A DNA stretch of 13,346 bases from DASUUI01 sp964577965 (GCA_964577965.1 CAZOAT010000070.1:1-13346); one strand, 5' to 3'; shown: positions 7,179 through 13,346, numbered from the stretch's first letter. The notes: generated by a model not told the origin, from the sequence alone. Numbers and translations are program-made.

Positions 7179-7955
7179 ATGTCGTCAATGCTGCAAACCG
7201 CCGTGTCCGGGCGATCGGCCTGGCTGCCGGTGCTGGCTGTCCTGCTGCTTGCCGCGGGAGGCTTGCAGGCACAGGAAACAGAGCCCACGCAGGATTCCGC
7301 CCTTACGAACCTCACGCTTGCCGTGGAGGGGCGGGGGCTGCGCGTGCCCGACCGCGTTCAGTTCCTCACCACCGCTGCATTCGGCTCGCCGCAGCACGGC
7401 TGGCTTGGGCAAACCCCTGGCCGTGACGTGTTCCTGGGGGTGATACGGATGAGCTGGCGCGTCGCCGGGTCCGAGCAGGGAGCGGGGTTCGCTTTCTTCG
7501 GGGAATTCGTCCCCGTGGCCGTGGTAACGTCCAACCCCATAGATGTGCTTCCGCTGCGCGACTGTGTGCTTGACCATCCGGAGTGGGCGGATCAGGGCAG
7601 CGTGCCAGCCATCGAGTACTTCGAGGCCTGTTCGGTACGGAGCGCCAGTGCATACGGCATCGGCATCACTCCATTCGGTTTGTCCGGCCGGTTCGCGCGG
7701 GGCAACGGGACAGCGCTTGCCGCTGAGCTCTCGGTTGGTGCACTCATGTTCGACAAGACCATGCCATATCCCACCGCTGCCAGATTCAACTACAATGTGA
7801 CGCTGGGCACCTCGATAGAAATACCTGTCGCAGCGAGGTCGTTTGTGACTCTGGGTTATCACCTGCACCACTTGTCGAACGGCGGGTACGGCGAATTCAA
7901 TCCGGGTATTGCGGCTCACGCCATTCAGGTTGGGTGGGGCAGGCGCGCACGATGA
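7179..7955 (+). CDS. PagL-like acyloxyacyl hydrolase / lipid A 3-O-deacylase, outer membrane
   Basis: A 258-residue protein with a signal peptide (hydrophobic core LPVLAVLLLAAGG, cleavage near LQAQ, about residue 32) and alternating beta-barrel-like sequence. The diagnostic part is near the C-terminus: YHLHHLSNGGYGEFNPG, with His231-x-Ser233-Asn234, the His-x-Ser-Asn signature of PagL-type enzymes that remove the 3-O acyl chain of lipid A in the outer membrane. In the known P. aeruginosa PagL the triad is His-Ser-Glu; the only nearby Glu here is Glu239, eight residues after His231, closer than I would expect, so the acid is uncertain. The open frame extends back to 7068, but ATG 7179 directly precedes the signal peptide; ATG 7188 is an alternative. 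Its TGA overlaps the next start as ATGA, so the two are probably co-translated. Overall family call is good, exact substrate inferred. Confidence 0.8.
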   Translation: MSSMLQTAVSGRSAWLPVLAVLLLAAGGLQAQETEPTQDSALTNLTLAVEGRGLRVPDRVQFLTTAAFGSPQHGWLGQTPGRDVFLGVIRMSWRVAGSEQGAGFAFFGEFVPVAVVTSNPIDVLPLRDCVLDHPEWADQGSVPAIEYFEACSVRSASAYGIGITPFGLSGRFARGNGTALAAELSVGALMFDKTMPYPTAARFNYNVTLGTSIEIPVAARSFVTLGYHLHHLSNGGYGEFNPGIAAHAIQVGWGRRAR

Positions 7956-8491
7956 CAGAGCTGGGCGTCGAGCGGCTCCGGTTTCCAACAGGCAGGTTCA
8001 GTTTTCCTCCGTCGCTCAATGCTGCTGAGCGCGAACTGGCGATAGCCGCGATCGAGCGGCTTCCGCACGACCTTGCTGCCGCCCTCGGAGACCACGACGA
8101 CGGTGCGCTTGAGAAGCGATATCGCGAAGGTGGCTGGACGGTGCGCCAGGTCGTGCACCACCTGGCCGACAGCCACATCAACGCCTATGTACGGATGCGG
8201 CTGACCCTTACAGAGGAACACCCAACCATCAAGCCGTACGATGAGGGACGCTGGGCCGAGCTGGCCGATGTGACGATGCTGCAGCCACGCGTTTCGACGC
8301 AGCTGCTGGACGCACTCCACCAGCGGTGGATCGTGTTGCTACGGTCGCTCGGCGAAGGCGACTTCGCGCGCACTCTGAACCATCCCGAGCACGGCACAAT
8401 GCGACTGGATCAGCTGCTTGCGATGTACGGGTGGCATGGGCGACATCACGTTGCGCACGTCCGGATTGCACTTGCTGGAAGGGACGGCTAG
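7952..8491 (+). CDS. YfiT-family (DinB fold) metal-dependent thiol transferase / putative hydrolase
   Basis: A 179-residue cytoplasmic four-helix-bundle protein of the DinB/YfiT type. The opening (ERLRFPTGRF), the block GGWTVRQVVHHLADSHINAY, the segment TIKPYDEGRW, and the end YGWHGRHHVAHV all match the YfiT group. The candidate metal ligands His69, His162 and His166 have exactly the spacing of the three nickel-binding His known for Bacillus subtilis YfiT (His67, His160, His164). Family members are annotated as putative metal-dependent hydrolases or bacillithiol S-transferases; whether this organism makes bacillithiol cannot be seen here. ATG 7952 overlaps the PagL-like stop (ATGA), which decides the start over the longer frame from 7934. 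The gene ends five bases before the stop of the converging minus-strand gene. Confidence 0.88.
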   Translation: MTELGVERLRFPTGRFSFPPSLNAAERELAIAAIERLPHDLAAALGDHDDGALEKRYREGGWTVRQVVHHLADSHINAYVRMRLTLTEEHPTIKPYDEGRWAELADVTMLQPRVSTQLLDALHQRWIVLLRSLGEGDFARTLNHPEHGTMRLDQLLAMYGWHGRHHVAHVRIALAGRDG

Positions 8492-8506
8492 CAGAGCTAT
8501 TCTGCT
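8490..8506. terminator. Small hairpin between two convergent genes
   Basis: AGCAGA (8490-8495) pairs with TCTGCT (8501-8506) around a five-base loop. It overlaps the last bases of both converging reading frames, so it could act on both strands. The stem is short and lacks a T-run on either side, making it at best a weak bidirectional terminator. Confidence 0.3.
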
Positions 8507-9768
8507 GCAGCTTTATGATATGCTGCGCTGAGCCACTCAATCCCACGGCTGGACAGCTCGACATGCCGGCGCTCCATCATCCGTGCCGCGACCTCGAGAA
8601 ACTTGGGGAGCGCGAATCTGTCGAATGGCTCGCGTTCGCCCCAGGCGAACGCCGGTACCCGCTTCGGCGGTGGCACACTCCCGAATACGTTCGCTCCCGC
8701 GCCCAGCACGGTTCCGGTCGTGAGCATCGTCCCGATTCCTGTCTTCACGTGGTCGCCGAAGAAAGTGCCAAGGAACTGCTGGCCCGTATCGCGCGTGCCG
8801 TCCGGCGTCGCGAGCTGAACGTGGCCGTACGTGTTCTTGAGATTGCTCGTCGTCGTGCCGGCGCCGAGGTTGACCCAGCGTCCAAGATACGAATGGCCGA
8901 CGAATCCGGTGTGACCCTTGTTACTGTAGCCCAGCAGAATTGAGTTGCTGATCTCGCCGCGCACCTTGCATACATCGCCAACTGAGCATGTCGATACCCG
9001 GTCGCCGATGATCGTCGATCCCTCGCCTATGTAGCAGGGCCCGACCAGCCGCGTGAAGGCGGACACCGAGGCACCTCCACGGACAAGGATCGGCCCGCTC
9101 GTCGCATCCAGCACCACCCATGGCTCGAGCTGCGCGCCGCGCTCGCAGTACACTGGATAATCGCCCAGCACCCGGGCTTCCGCAGGATTGTGGATCGTAA
9201 GTCTCGCCGCGAGGGCAGGAATGTCCTCCGCGAGCTGCTCTCCCAGTGTGGCGATCAGATCCCAGGGGGCAGTCAGCCAGCGTCCGGTTATCTCCACGAC
9301 GCCGGCGCCGGAGCCGGGAGTCATCGGTGCGGTGGCCTGACTGGCTGCAGTGACCGGTGCGTGACGATCGGATTCTGCCAGCTGGTCGAGGTCGAGCTTG
9401 CCATCGGCAAGGATCGAGGCTGGGGTGGCGGCGGTAAGCCGCACCGCCGCAATTCTTCCGGCACACACCCAGGCTCTTGCACCGCTGTCACCACTCGATT
9501 CGCGCAATGAGACGACACAGTGTGAACTGGCGACGATACTGCCCGCTTCGAGCGTCTCATCATAACGGACAGCGCCCGGTGCTCCCGACTCCTCAAAGTC
9601 GCGGAGGTGATCGGCGCCCAGAAACCCGCTTGCCGTGAGCTGCAGTCGGCGTTCCCAGCGTGCGCGGATCAGCTCGGCGCCGGCACGCAGCTCACCCGCC
9701 GGTCGTGTGAGGCAGAACGGATCGAAGGTCCGCGCCACCGCGTCGTCGTACAGGTACAGGCGCGTCAA
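8497..9768 (-). CDS. GlmU-like bifunctional protein: degenerate sugar nucleotidyltransferase plus left-handed beta-helix acyltransferase
   Basis: A 423-residue protein of the alternative GlmU group (putative sugar-nucleotidyltransferase plus acetyltransferase) known from Bacteroidota and relatives. The N-terminal half starts with the group's signature (RLYLYDD, FDPFCLTRPAGELRAG, IRARWERRL) but lacks the classical GxGTRM nucleotide loop. The C-terminal half is hexapeptide-repeat, left-handed beta-helix sequence (YIGEGSTIIGDRVSTCSVG) with an acetyl-CoA-site-like block KGHTGFVGHSYLGRWVNLGAG (about 284-304; His286 and His292 are candidate catalytic residues) and SNLKNTYG after it. The likely role is making a UDP-N-acetylhexosamine-type precursor for the cell envelope. 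It starts with TTG at 9768-9766, whose TGA overlap with the upstream ManC-type gene and GGGAG five bases before make the start convincing. It is the last gene of a four-gene operon; the exact sugar is inferred. Confidence 0.85.
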   Translation of the reverse strand: MTRLYLYDDAVARTFDPFCLTRPAGELRAGAELIRARWERRLQLTASGFLGADHLRDFEESGAPGAVRYDETLEAGSIVASSHCVVSLRESSGDSGARAWVCAGRIAAVRLTAATPASILADGKLDLDQLAESDRHAPVTAASQATAPMTPGSGAGVVEITGRWLTAPWDLIATLGEQLAEDIPALAARLTIHNPAEARVLGDYPVYCERGAQLEPWVVLDATSGPILVRGGASVSAFTRLVGPCYIGEGSTIIGDRVSTCSVGDVCKVRGEISNSILLGYSNKGHTGFVGHSYLGRWVNLGAGTTTSNLKNTYGHVQLATPDGTRDTGQQFLGTFFGDHVKTGIGTMLTTGTVLGAGANVFGSVPPPKRVPAFAWGEREPFDRFALPKFLEVAARMMERRHVELSSRGIEWLSAAYHKAAAE

Positions 9769-10793
9769 GACTTCTCCCGCAGCTCCGGCGGGAGCGATTC
9801 GACCAGCCGCTTGAGATCGCCCGAGCGCTCGACCGTGGTCACGAGCATCGTGCTTCCGGTCGAAACCACTACGAGAGCGCTCACGCCGTAGAGAACCACC
9901 GTGGGGCCGTTCGACCATGCGACATTCCCGGTGGCGTCGACCGCGTGCACCTCGCCATGCGCCACGTTGCCCGCGGAATCGACTGCGCGCGTGCGCAGCA
10001 GCGCACCCCACGTCCCGACATCGTCCCAGCCGAAGTCGCCGGGAAGTACCAGCACGTTCGTGGAGCGTTCCAGCAGCCCGACGTCCACCGACACCGGCTG
10101 AACGGCGGCGAAGAACTCCGCCGCGGTGGTGAGCTCGAACGCGCGCGCAACCTCCGGGGTGTGCGCTGACAGTTCGCTAAGAAACGTGCTGACCCGCCAC
10201 GCGAAGATCCCTGAGTTCCACAGCGCCCCCTGATTTCTGAGCGCTATCGCAGCCGGCCGGTCCGGCTTCTCCACGAAACGTGACACGCGTCGAGCACCGG
10301 TCTGGTGCGCGGCGCCGGGAACCACGTAGCCAAAACCCGTGTCATCGCGCACCGGGACGATTCCCACTGTGACCAGCACGCCCGCTTCATCAGCCACACG
10401 GGCAGCAGCGGTGAGCGCGGTCGTGAAAGCCTCCGGATCGCCGATGGCCCAGTCGGCGTGCACGCAAAGCATGACATCGTCGCTGCCACCACGCCTGTGG
10501 ATCTCGAGTGCGGCCCAGCCGAGTGCCGCAGCGGTTCCAGCCGGCCGCGGCTCAGCCAGCACATTCTCCGCCGGAAGCTCCTTCGCCACGCTCTTAACCG
10601 CGTCCGCCAGCTCGGCGTTGGTGAGCACCATCGTGTGCTCCGGGAGCGCGATTTCAGACAGGCGCTGAAGCGCATCGGCCAGAAGCGGTTGTCCGGTGAC
10701 GAGGGGCAATAGCTGCTTCGGTTCGCGCGGAGTGCTCACCGGCCAGAATCGCGATCCCACGCCCCCAGCCAGCACGACGGCCCAGATCGTCAC
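9765..10793 (-). CDS. manC: Mannose-1-phosphate guanylyltransferase (GDP-mannose pyrophosphorylase)
   Basis: A 342-residue cytoplasmic enzyme joining GTP and mannose-1-phosphate to GDP-mannose plus pyrophosphate. The nucleotide loop is clear: LAGGVGSRFWPVS at 8-20, followed by PREPKQLLPL with Lys26. Further family landmarks are EPRPAGTAAALGWAA (81-95), HADW (112-115) where many relatives read ADH, VEKP (174-177), WNSGIFAWR (192-200) and DFGWDDVGTWGAL. Length fits the single-domain form; the phosphomannose-isomerase domain of the longer bifunctional type is absent. It starts with GTG at 10793-10791, overlapping the receiver-protein stop as GTGA, and its own TGA overlaps the TTG of the GlmU-like gene, so three genes are likely translated in a coupled way. 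GDP-mannose would feed O-antigen, exopolysaccharide or glycoprotein synthesis. Confidence 0.92.
   Translation of the reverse strand: MTIWAVVLAGGVGSRFWPVSTPREPKQLLPLVTGQPLLADALQRLSEIALPEHTMVLTNAELADAVKSVAKELPAENVLAEPRPAGTAAALGWAALEIHRRGGSDDVMLCVHADWAIGDPEAFTTALTAAARVADEAGVLVTVGIVPVRDDTGFGYVVPGAAHQTGARRVSRFVEKPDRPAAIALRNQGALWNSGIFAWRVSTFLSELSAHTPEVARAFELTTAAEFFAAVQPVSVDVGLLERSTNVLVLPGDFGWDDVGTWGALLRTRAVDSAGNVAHGEVHAVDATGNVAWSNGPTVVLYGVSALVVVSTGSTMLVTTVERSGDLKRLVESLPPELREKS
9766..9778 (-). promoter_or_regulatory. Ribosome binding site fixing a TTG start for the GlmU-like gene
   Basis: On the minus strand GGGAG (9778-9774) is followed by five bases and then TTG (9768-9766), whose last two bases form part of the ManC-type stop TGA (9767-9765). 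The strong site plus the stop-start overlap supports the rare TTG start rather than an upstream start inside manC. Confidence 0.6.
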
Positions 10794-11212
10794 TCGCCGC
10801 CCGCTGGCTGTGGATCCTCACCGACAAGCTGGGCGATGAGCGCGTACAGCTTCTTCGGGCTGAACGGCTTAGTGAGGAACTCATTGGCTCCAAGCGTTCG
10901 TGCACGGAGCTGCTGCTCCTCCTCGCCGGCCGCCGTGAGCACGATTGTCGGCAGGTCCTTCGTGCCTTCCTCCGCGCGCAGCTTCTCCAGCACGTCCATC
11001 CCGCCGATCCCGGGCATCATGAGGTCCAGCACGACGACAGCGAGGTCGGGGGCAGCGCGGATCTGCTCCAGCGCCTGCTCGCCGTCCTCTGCGAGGGAGA
11101 CGTGAAACGGCCCCTGCTCGAGCTTCATCTTGATGATGCGGCCGATGTGCGGCTCATCATCCGCGACCAGAATGTGGTGCGTGCGGCGGGTAGCGGTTGA
11201 GCCGGCGGTCAT
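10790..11212 (-). CDS. Single-domain CheY-like response regulator receiver
   Basis: A 140-residue protein that is all receiver domain with no output domain. Acid pocket Asp18/Asp19 (ILVADDEPHIG), phospho-acceptor Asp63 (VVVLDLMMPG), switch Thr93 (IVLTAAG) and Lys115 (FLTKPF) are all present, so it should accept phosphate from a histidine kinase, which is not encoded in this window. Being without an effector domain, it probably acts through protein contacts in the cytoplasm. ATG 11212-11210 has the ribosome binding site GAGGAG eight bases before it; that site is partly inside a hairpin that spans the upstream roadblock stop. Its TGA overlaps the GTG of the ManC-type gene. Position between a roadblock protein and two sugar-nucleotide genes suggests a role in controlling polysaccharide production, motility or cell polarity, which is inference. 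Confidence 0.92.
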   Translation of the reverse strand: MTAGSTATRRTHHILVADDEPHIGRIIKMKLEQGPFHVSLAEDGEQALEQIRAAPDLAVVVLDLMMPGIGGMDVLEKLRAEEGTKDLPTIVLTAAGEEEQQLRARTLGANEFLTKPFSPKKLYALIAQLVGEDPQPAGGE

Positions 11213-11223
11213 AAACTATGCTC

Positions 11224-11238
11224 CTCGTCTCAGACGAG
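11224..11238 (-). promoter_or_regulatory. Hairpin spanning the roadblock stop and part of the receiver gene's ribosome binding site
   Basis: CTCGTCT (11224-11230) and AGACGAG (11232-11238) form a 15-base palindrome with one central base; as RNA about five pairs can form around a five-base loop. On the minus strand its 3' arm runs into the GAGGAG ribosome binding site (11226-11221), hiding three of its six bases. Ribosomes finishing the roadblock gene at 11232-11230 would open it, which is a plausible translational-coupling device. Confidence 0.4.
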
Positions 11239-11571
11239 CGCGGCGATCTGCTCGCGGTAGCGGCGCAAGTCGGCGATTAGCGGACCGAGCTCGGCCCCCT
11301 CGCCGGCGAGAACCACCAGCACGGCGTCCTCCCGACTCAACGACAGGTACAGCAAGTGGCCGCCGCCGTGCTCGATGACCGCGGTCGAATCCCCCGATGA
11401 CAGATCGCGCACGGCCGAAATGAGCGGTGGAATGCGTGCCGCGGTTTCATCCAGATCGACGTGAGGGGAGGCATCCCCGGCAACGACCAGGCCGTCGCGT
11501 CCGACCACGACAGCCGCGTCTATGCCGGGCCGCTGCCGGAGTGTGCTTACGAGCTCCCGTAGGGTCGGCAT
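11230..11571 (-). CDS. Roadblock/LC7-domain protein (MglB-like)
   Basis: A 113-residue single-domain protein with the roadblock/LC7 pattern: N-terminal helix (LRELVSTLRQRPGID), strand pair AAVVVGRDGLVVAG, central helix (DETAARIPPLISAVRDL), strands STAVIEHGGGHLLYLSLSR and AVLVVLAGEGAEL, and a C-terminal helix (IADLRRYREQIAALV). In bacteria such proteins form dimers and act as regulators of small Ras-like GTPases (as MglB does for MglA) or as partners in polarity and gliding systems. No GTPase gene is present in the window. It is the first gene of the minus operon. No ribosome binding site precedes ATG 11571, and a good promoter lies so close that the mRNA may be leaderless. The domain call is secure; the partner is unknown. 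Confidence 0.88.
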   Translation of the reverse strand: MPTLRELVSTLRQRPGIDAAVVVGRDGLVVAGDASPHVDLDETAARIPPLISAVRDLSSGDSTAVIEHGGGHLLYLSLSREDAVLVVLAGEGAELGPLIADLRRYREQIAALV

Positions 11572-11580
11572 CGGATGCGA

Positions 11581-11609
11581 ATGCTAGGCCGCCTGAAAAG
11601 TGAAGTCAA
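11581..11609 (-). promoter_or_regulatory. Sigma-70-type promoter of the roadblock-receiver-manC-glmU-like operon
   Basis: On the minus strand TTGACT (11609-11604) and TAGCAT (11586-11581) are separated by exactly 17 bases, matching the sigma-70 consensus at five of six and four of six positions. The predicted RNA start near 11574 is only about three bases before ATG 11571-11569, and no Shine-Dalgarno sequence exists in that stretch. This suggests a leaderless operon transcript. Confidence 0.6.
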
Positions 11610-11686
11610 GCAACACAATTCCTTGAATGGCCATAGTTTAGACAATACGTTTCACGCGCCTTGCGAACTGTTTGGGCTATACCTGG

Positions 11687-11692
11687 TACAAT
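11687..11692 (+). promoter_or_regulatory. -10 element directly before the lipoprotein gene
   Basis: TACAAT (11687-11692) differs from the sigma-70 -10 consensus at one base and lies five bases before ATG 11698, so RNA would begin at or next to the start codon. No ribosome binding site is present. The nearest -35-like hexamer, TTGCGA (11661-11666), is 20 bases away, which is too far for a standard promoter, so a -35 is not convincingly seen. Confidence 0.4.
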
Positions 11693-11697
11693 CATCA

Positions 11698-12276
11698 ATG
11701 CGACGCACCCATATACGGCCCGGTCCCCTTGTTCTGCCTGTCTGCGTTCTGCTCGCCTCCTGCGGCGAGCCGCTCAGGATTCAGGCCAACGCTCTAGTGA
11801 TCAACAGGGACTTCGAGCTCCACGCATTCTCGCTGGCGCCGCCGAGCTACAATTCCGGAATTCTCACGCCGTTCGCGGAGCCGGTGCCGGTCACTGGCGC
11901 CGGCGCCTTCGACATAGCACTCGATATCGACGGGGAGGGCGGTATCCGTGTCCTGCCGGTCCGGACGATTGTCACCCCACTGCGTGGCGTGAATCGCGTC
12001 GGACTCATGCGCACCGGCGGCTCCTTCGACGATATTCTGAGCGCGCCTGCGGGTGACTACGTGCGCGATTCAGTGATCACTGTTGCCATCGGCGAGGTGG
12101 TTGTGATCGAGGCCGATCGCTCCAACGATCTGTGCTCATTCTCCATCTCTCCGTTCATCTATTCGAAGCTCGCTGTCGTCTCCGTTAACGAGCTTACAGG
12201 CTCCATGGCCGTGCGGTTCACGGTGGACCCAAACTGCGGCTTCCGCTCGTTCGAAGAAGGAATTCCGCAGAACTAG
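11698..12276 (+). CDS. Small lipoprotein of unknown function
   Basis: A 192-residue predicted lipoprotein. After a short basic start (MRRTHIRPGP) and hydrophobic core there is a clean lipobox L-A-S-Cys22, so it should be lipid-anchored in the inner or outer membrane. The mature part is strand-rich with no enzyme motif: it includes a Gly/Val block (FDIALDIDGEGGIRVLP), a VGLMRTGGSFDDI segment, and two further Cys (Cys146 in DLCSF, Cys180 in PNCGF) that could form a disulfide. Proteins of this look occur in Gemmatimonadota as far as I recall, but I cannot name a characterised family. The frame is open back to 11575; ATG 11698 is chosen because the signal peptide begins there. serS starts four bases after its stop, so the two are probably co-transcribed. 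Confidence 0.8.
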   Translation: MRRTHIRPGPLVLPVCVLLASCGEPLRIQANALVINRDFELHAFSLAPPSYNSGILTPFAEPVPVTGAGAFDIALDIDGEGGIRVLPVRTIVTPLRGVNRVGLMRTGGSFDDILSAPAGDYVRDSVITVAIGEVVVIEADRSNDLCSFSISPFIYSKLAVVSVNELTGSMAVRFTVDPNCGFRSFEEGIPQN

Positions 12277-12280
12277 CCGA

Positions 12281-13346
12281 GTGCACGATCTGCGGATGAT
12301 CCGCGAGCAGGGGGAAGCCCTCCGCGCCGGCATCCGCCGCCGAGGAGGGGAAGATCTCCTGCCGCTCATAGACCGGGCGGAGCACCTCGACCGGGAGCGG
12401 CGTACCACGCTGCAGGCCGTGGAGGAGCGGAAGGCCGCAAGGAATGCGATGAGCGCCGAGGTCGCCCGCCGCAAGCGCGCGGGCGAAAACGCGGACGACG
12501 TGCTCGCCCAGTCCCGCTCCCTGGGCGACGAGATCACTCGACTCGAGCAGGAGCAGGAAACAGCGGAGCAGCAGCTGCGTCACATCCTCCTCGAGCTCCC
12601 CAATGTGCCACTGCCGGATACGCCCGACGGCGATGCCGGCAGCAACAGGGAGGTTCGGCAGTGGGGCACGCCTCGCCCCGGTGATGGGTTGCGGCCGCAC
12701 TGGGAGCTCGCCGAAGCTCTTGGTCTCGTCGACTTCGCGCGCGGCACGAGGCTGGCCGGGTCGGGGTTCATCCTGTATCGCGGACTCGGGGCGAGGCTCG
12801 TGCGCGCTCTGATGACGATGATGATCGATACCCATACGCGCGAGTACGGCTACGAGGAGGTGTGGGTACCCGCCGTCGTCAATCGCGCATCGATGACCGG
12901 CACTTCGCAGCTTCCGAAGTTCGAGGACGACATGTATGCGCTGCGGGATGACGAATTGTTCCTGATTCCCACTGCCGAAGTGCCAGTCACGAACATTCAC
13001 CGCGACGAGATCCTGACCGCTGCGGAGCTGCCGAAGGGTTACGTGGCCTACTCTCCATGCTTCAGGCGCGAGGCGGGAGCGGCCGGCAAGGACACTCGCG
13101 GACTCCTGCGCGTGCACCAGTTCGACAAGGTGGAACTCGTCTGGTTCACGACGCCGGAACAGTCTCCGGAACAGCTCGAGCGGCTAACGGCTCACGCTGA
13201 GCGAGTCCTGCAGGATCTCGAGCTGCCATATCGTGTCGTGCTTCTGGCGGCGGGCGACACCGGCTTCGCCAGTGCCAAGACGTACGATCTCGAAGTGTTC
13301 GCGCCGGGCGCAGCGCAGTGGCTCGAGGTTTCATCGTGCAGCGTGT
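12281..13346 (+). CDS. serS: Seryl-tRNA synthetase (3' end cut by window edge)
   Basis: The first 355 codons of a class II aminoacyl-tRNA synthetase that charges tRNA-Ser; the frame is open to the window end. The product begins HDLRMIREQ after a GTG start, matching the usual M-L-D-L-R-x-I-R opening of SerS. Residues about 20-105 form the long charged antiparallel coiled-coil arm that binds the tRNA (RAEHLDRERR, RKAARNAMSAEVARRK, LEQEQETAEQQL). The catalytic core follows: motif 1 region GYEEVWVPAVVNR, TAE at 231-233 with the IPTAEVPVT block, motif 2 FRREAG (261-266) with RVHQFDKVEL (His279 to Glu285 and on), then WLEVSSCS just before the edge. Motif 3 is outside the window. No clear ribosome binding site precedes GTG 12281; ATG 12296 is a less likely start because it would drop the conserved opening. 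Confidence 0.95.
   Translation, partial: MHDLRMIREQGEALRAGIRRRGGEDLLPLIDRAEHLDRERRTTLQAVEERKAARNAMSAEVARRKRAGENADDVLAQSRSLGDEITRLEQEQETAEQQLRHILLELPNVPLPDTPDGDAGSNREVRQWGTPRPGDGLRPHWELAEALGLVDFARGTRLAGSGFILYRGLGARLVRALMTMMIDTHTREYGYEEVWVPAVVNRASMTGTSQLPKFEDDMYALRDDELFLIPTAEVPVTNIHRDEILTAAELPKGYVAYSPCFRREAGAAGKDTRGLLRVHQFDKVELVWFTTPEQSPEQLERLTAHAERVLQDLELPYRVVLLAAGDTGFASAKTYDLEVFAPGAAQWLEVSSCSV

Noticed and set aside
11661..11692. TTGCGA-20-TACAAT as a full promoter for the lipoprotein gene
   Set aside because: A 20-base spacer is outside the usual 16-18 range, so only the -10 element is reported.
11575..11697. N-terminal extension of the lipoprotein frame
   Set aside because: It would bury the lipobox at about residue 63 and overlap the opposite-strand promoter; ATG 11698 gives a normal lipoprotein signal.
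1..13346. CRISPR arrays, tRNA or rRNA genes, insertion sequences
   Set aside because: No regularly spaced repeats, no cloverleaf-like or rRNA-like stretch, and no transposase with terminal repeats were recognised by eye. A covariance-model scan could still find a small RNA, especially in 3005-3591.

Overview
This window looks like the chromosome of a GC-rich, Gram-negative soil-type bacterium, most likely Gemmatimonadota. Three things point there. The outer-membrane lipid A deacylase (PagL type) implies an LPS outer membrane. Secreted or lipid-anchored S9 peptidases, amidohydrolases and small lipoproteins are abundant. The Ser/Thr kinase has the N-lobe wording typical of that phylum. The taxonomic call is inference from protein style; no search was run.

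Layout, left to right. The last 23 codons of groEL (+) are followed by two hairpins. Then comes a secreted S9-family prolyl-oligopeptidase-like protein with an extra C-terminal beta-type domain (+, 260-3004). A gap of almost 590 bases (3005-3591) has no convincing gene, although one frame is nearly open. Next is a secreted amidohydrolase (+) whose stop overlaps the start of a soluble Ser/Thr protein kinase fused to an alpha/beta-hydrolase domain (+, 5121-7025). After a 153-base spacer comes a PagL-like outer-membrane deacylase (+) overlapping a YfiT/DinB-type metal-dependent transferase (+). The latter converges on a four-gene minus-strand operon. Read in its own direction this operon is: roadblock/LC7 protein, CheY-like receiver, mannose-1-phosphate guanylyltransferase (ManC type), and GlmU-like nucleotidyltransferase/acyltransferase. 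Divergent from that operon are a small lipoprotein (+) and serS (+), which runs off the right edge.

Functional reading. The minus operon joins two small signalling proteins to two sugar-nucleotide enzymes, so it probably supplies GDP-mannose and a UDP-amino-sugar-type precursor for envelope polysaccharide, with a regulatory switch encoded first. The genes are tightly coupled: receiver/ManC overlap as GTGA and ManC/GlmU-like as TTGA. The same kind of overlap joins amidohydrolase/kinase (GTGA) and PagL/YfiT (ATGA). The divergent intergenic region at 11572-11697 carries two promoter-like signals placed so close to the start codons that both transcripts could be leaderless.

The most unusual item is the kinase-hydrolase fusion. 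It has an intact kinase motif set, no visible transmembrane segment, and an alpha/beta-hydrolase module with a GFSSG nucleophile elbow, a candidate acid and a terminal His, in place of the usual extracytoplasmic sensor. I found no CRISPR array, tRNA, rRNA or insertion sequence that I could support.
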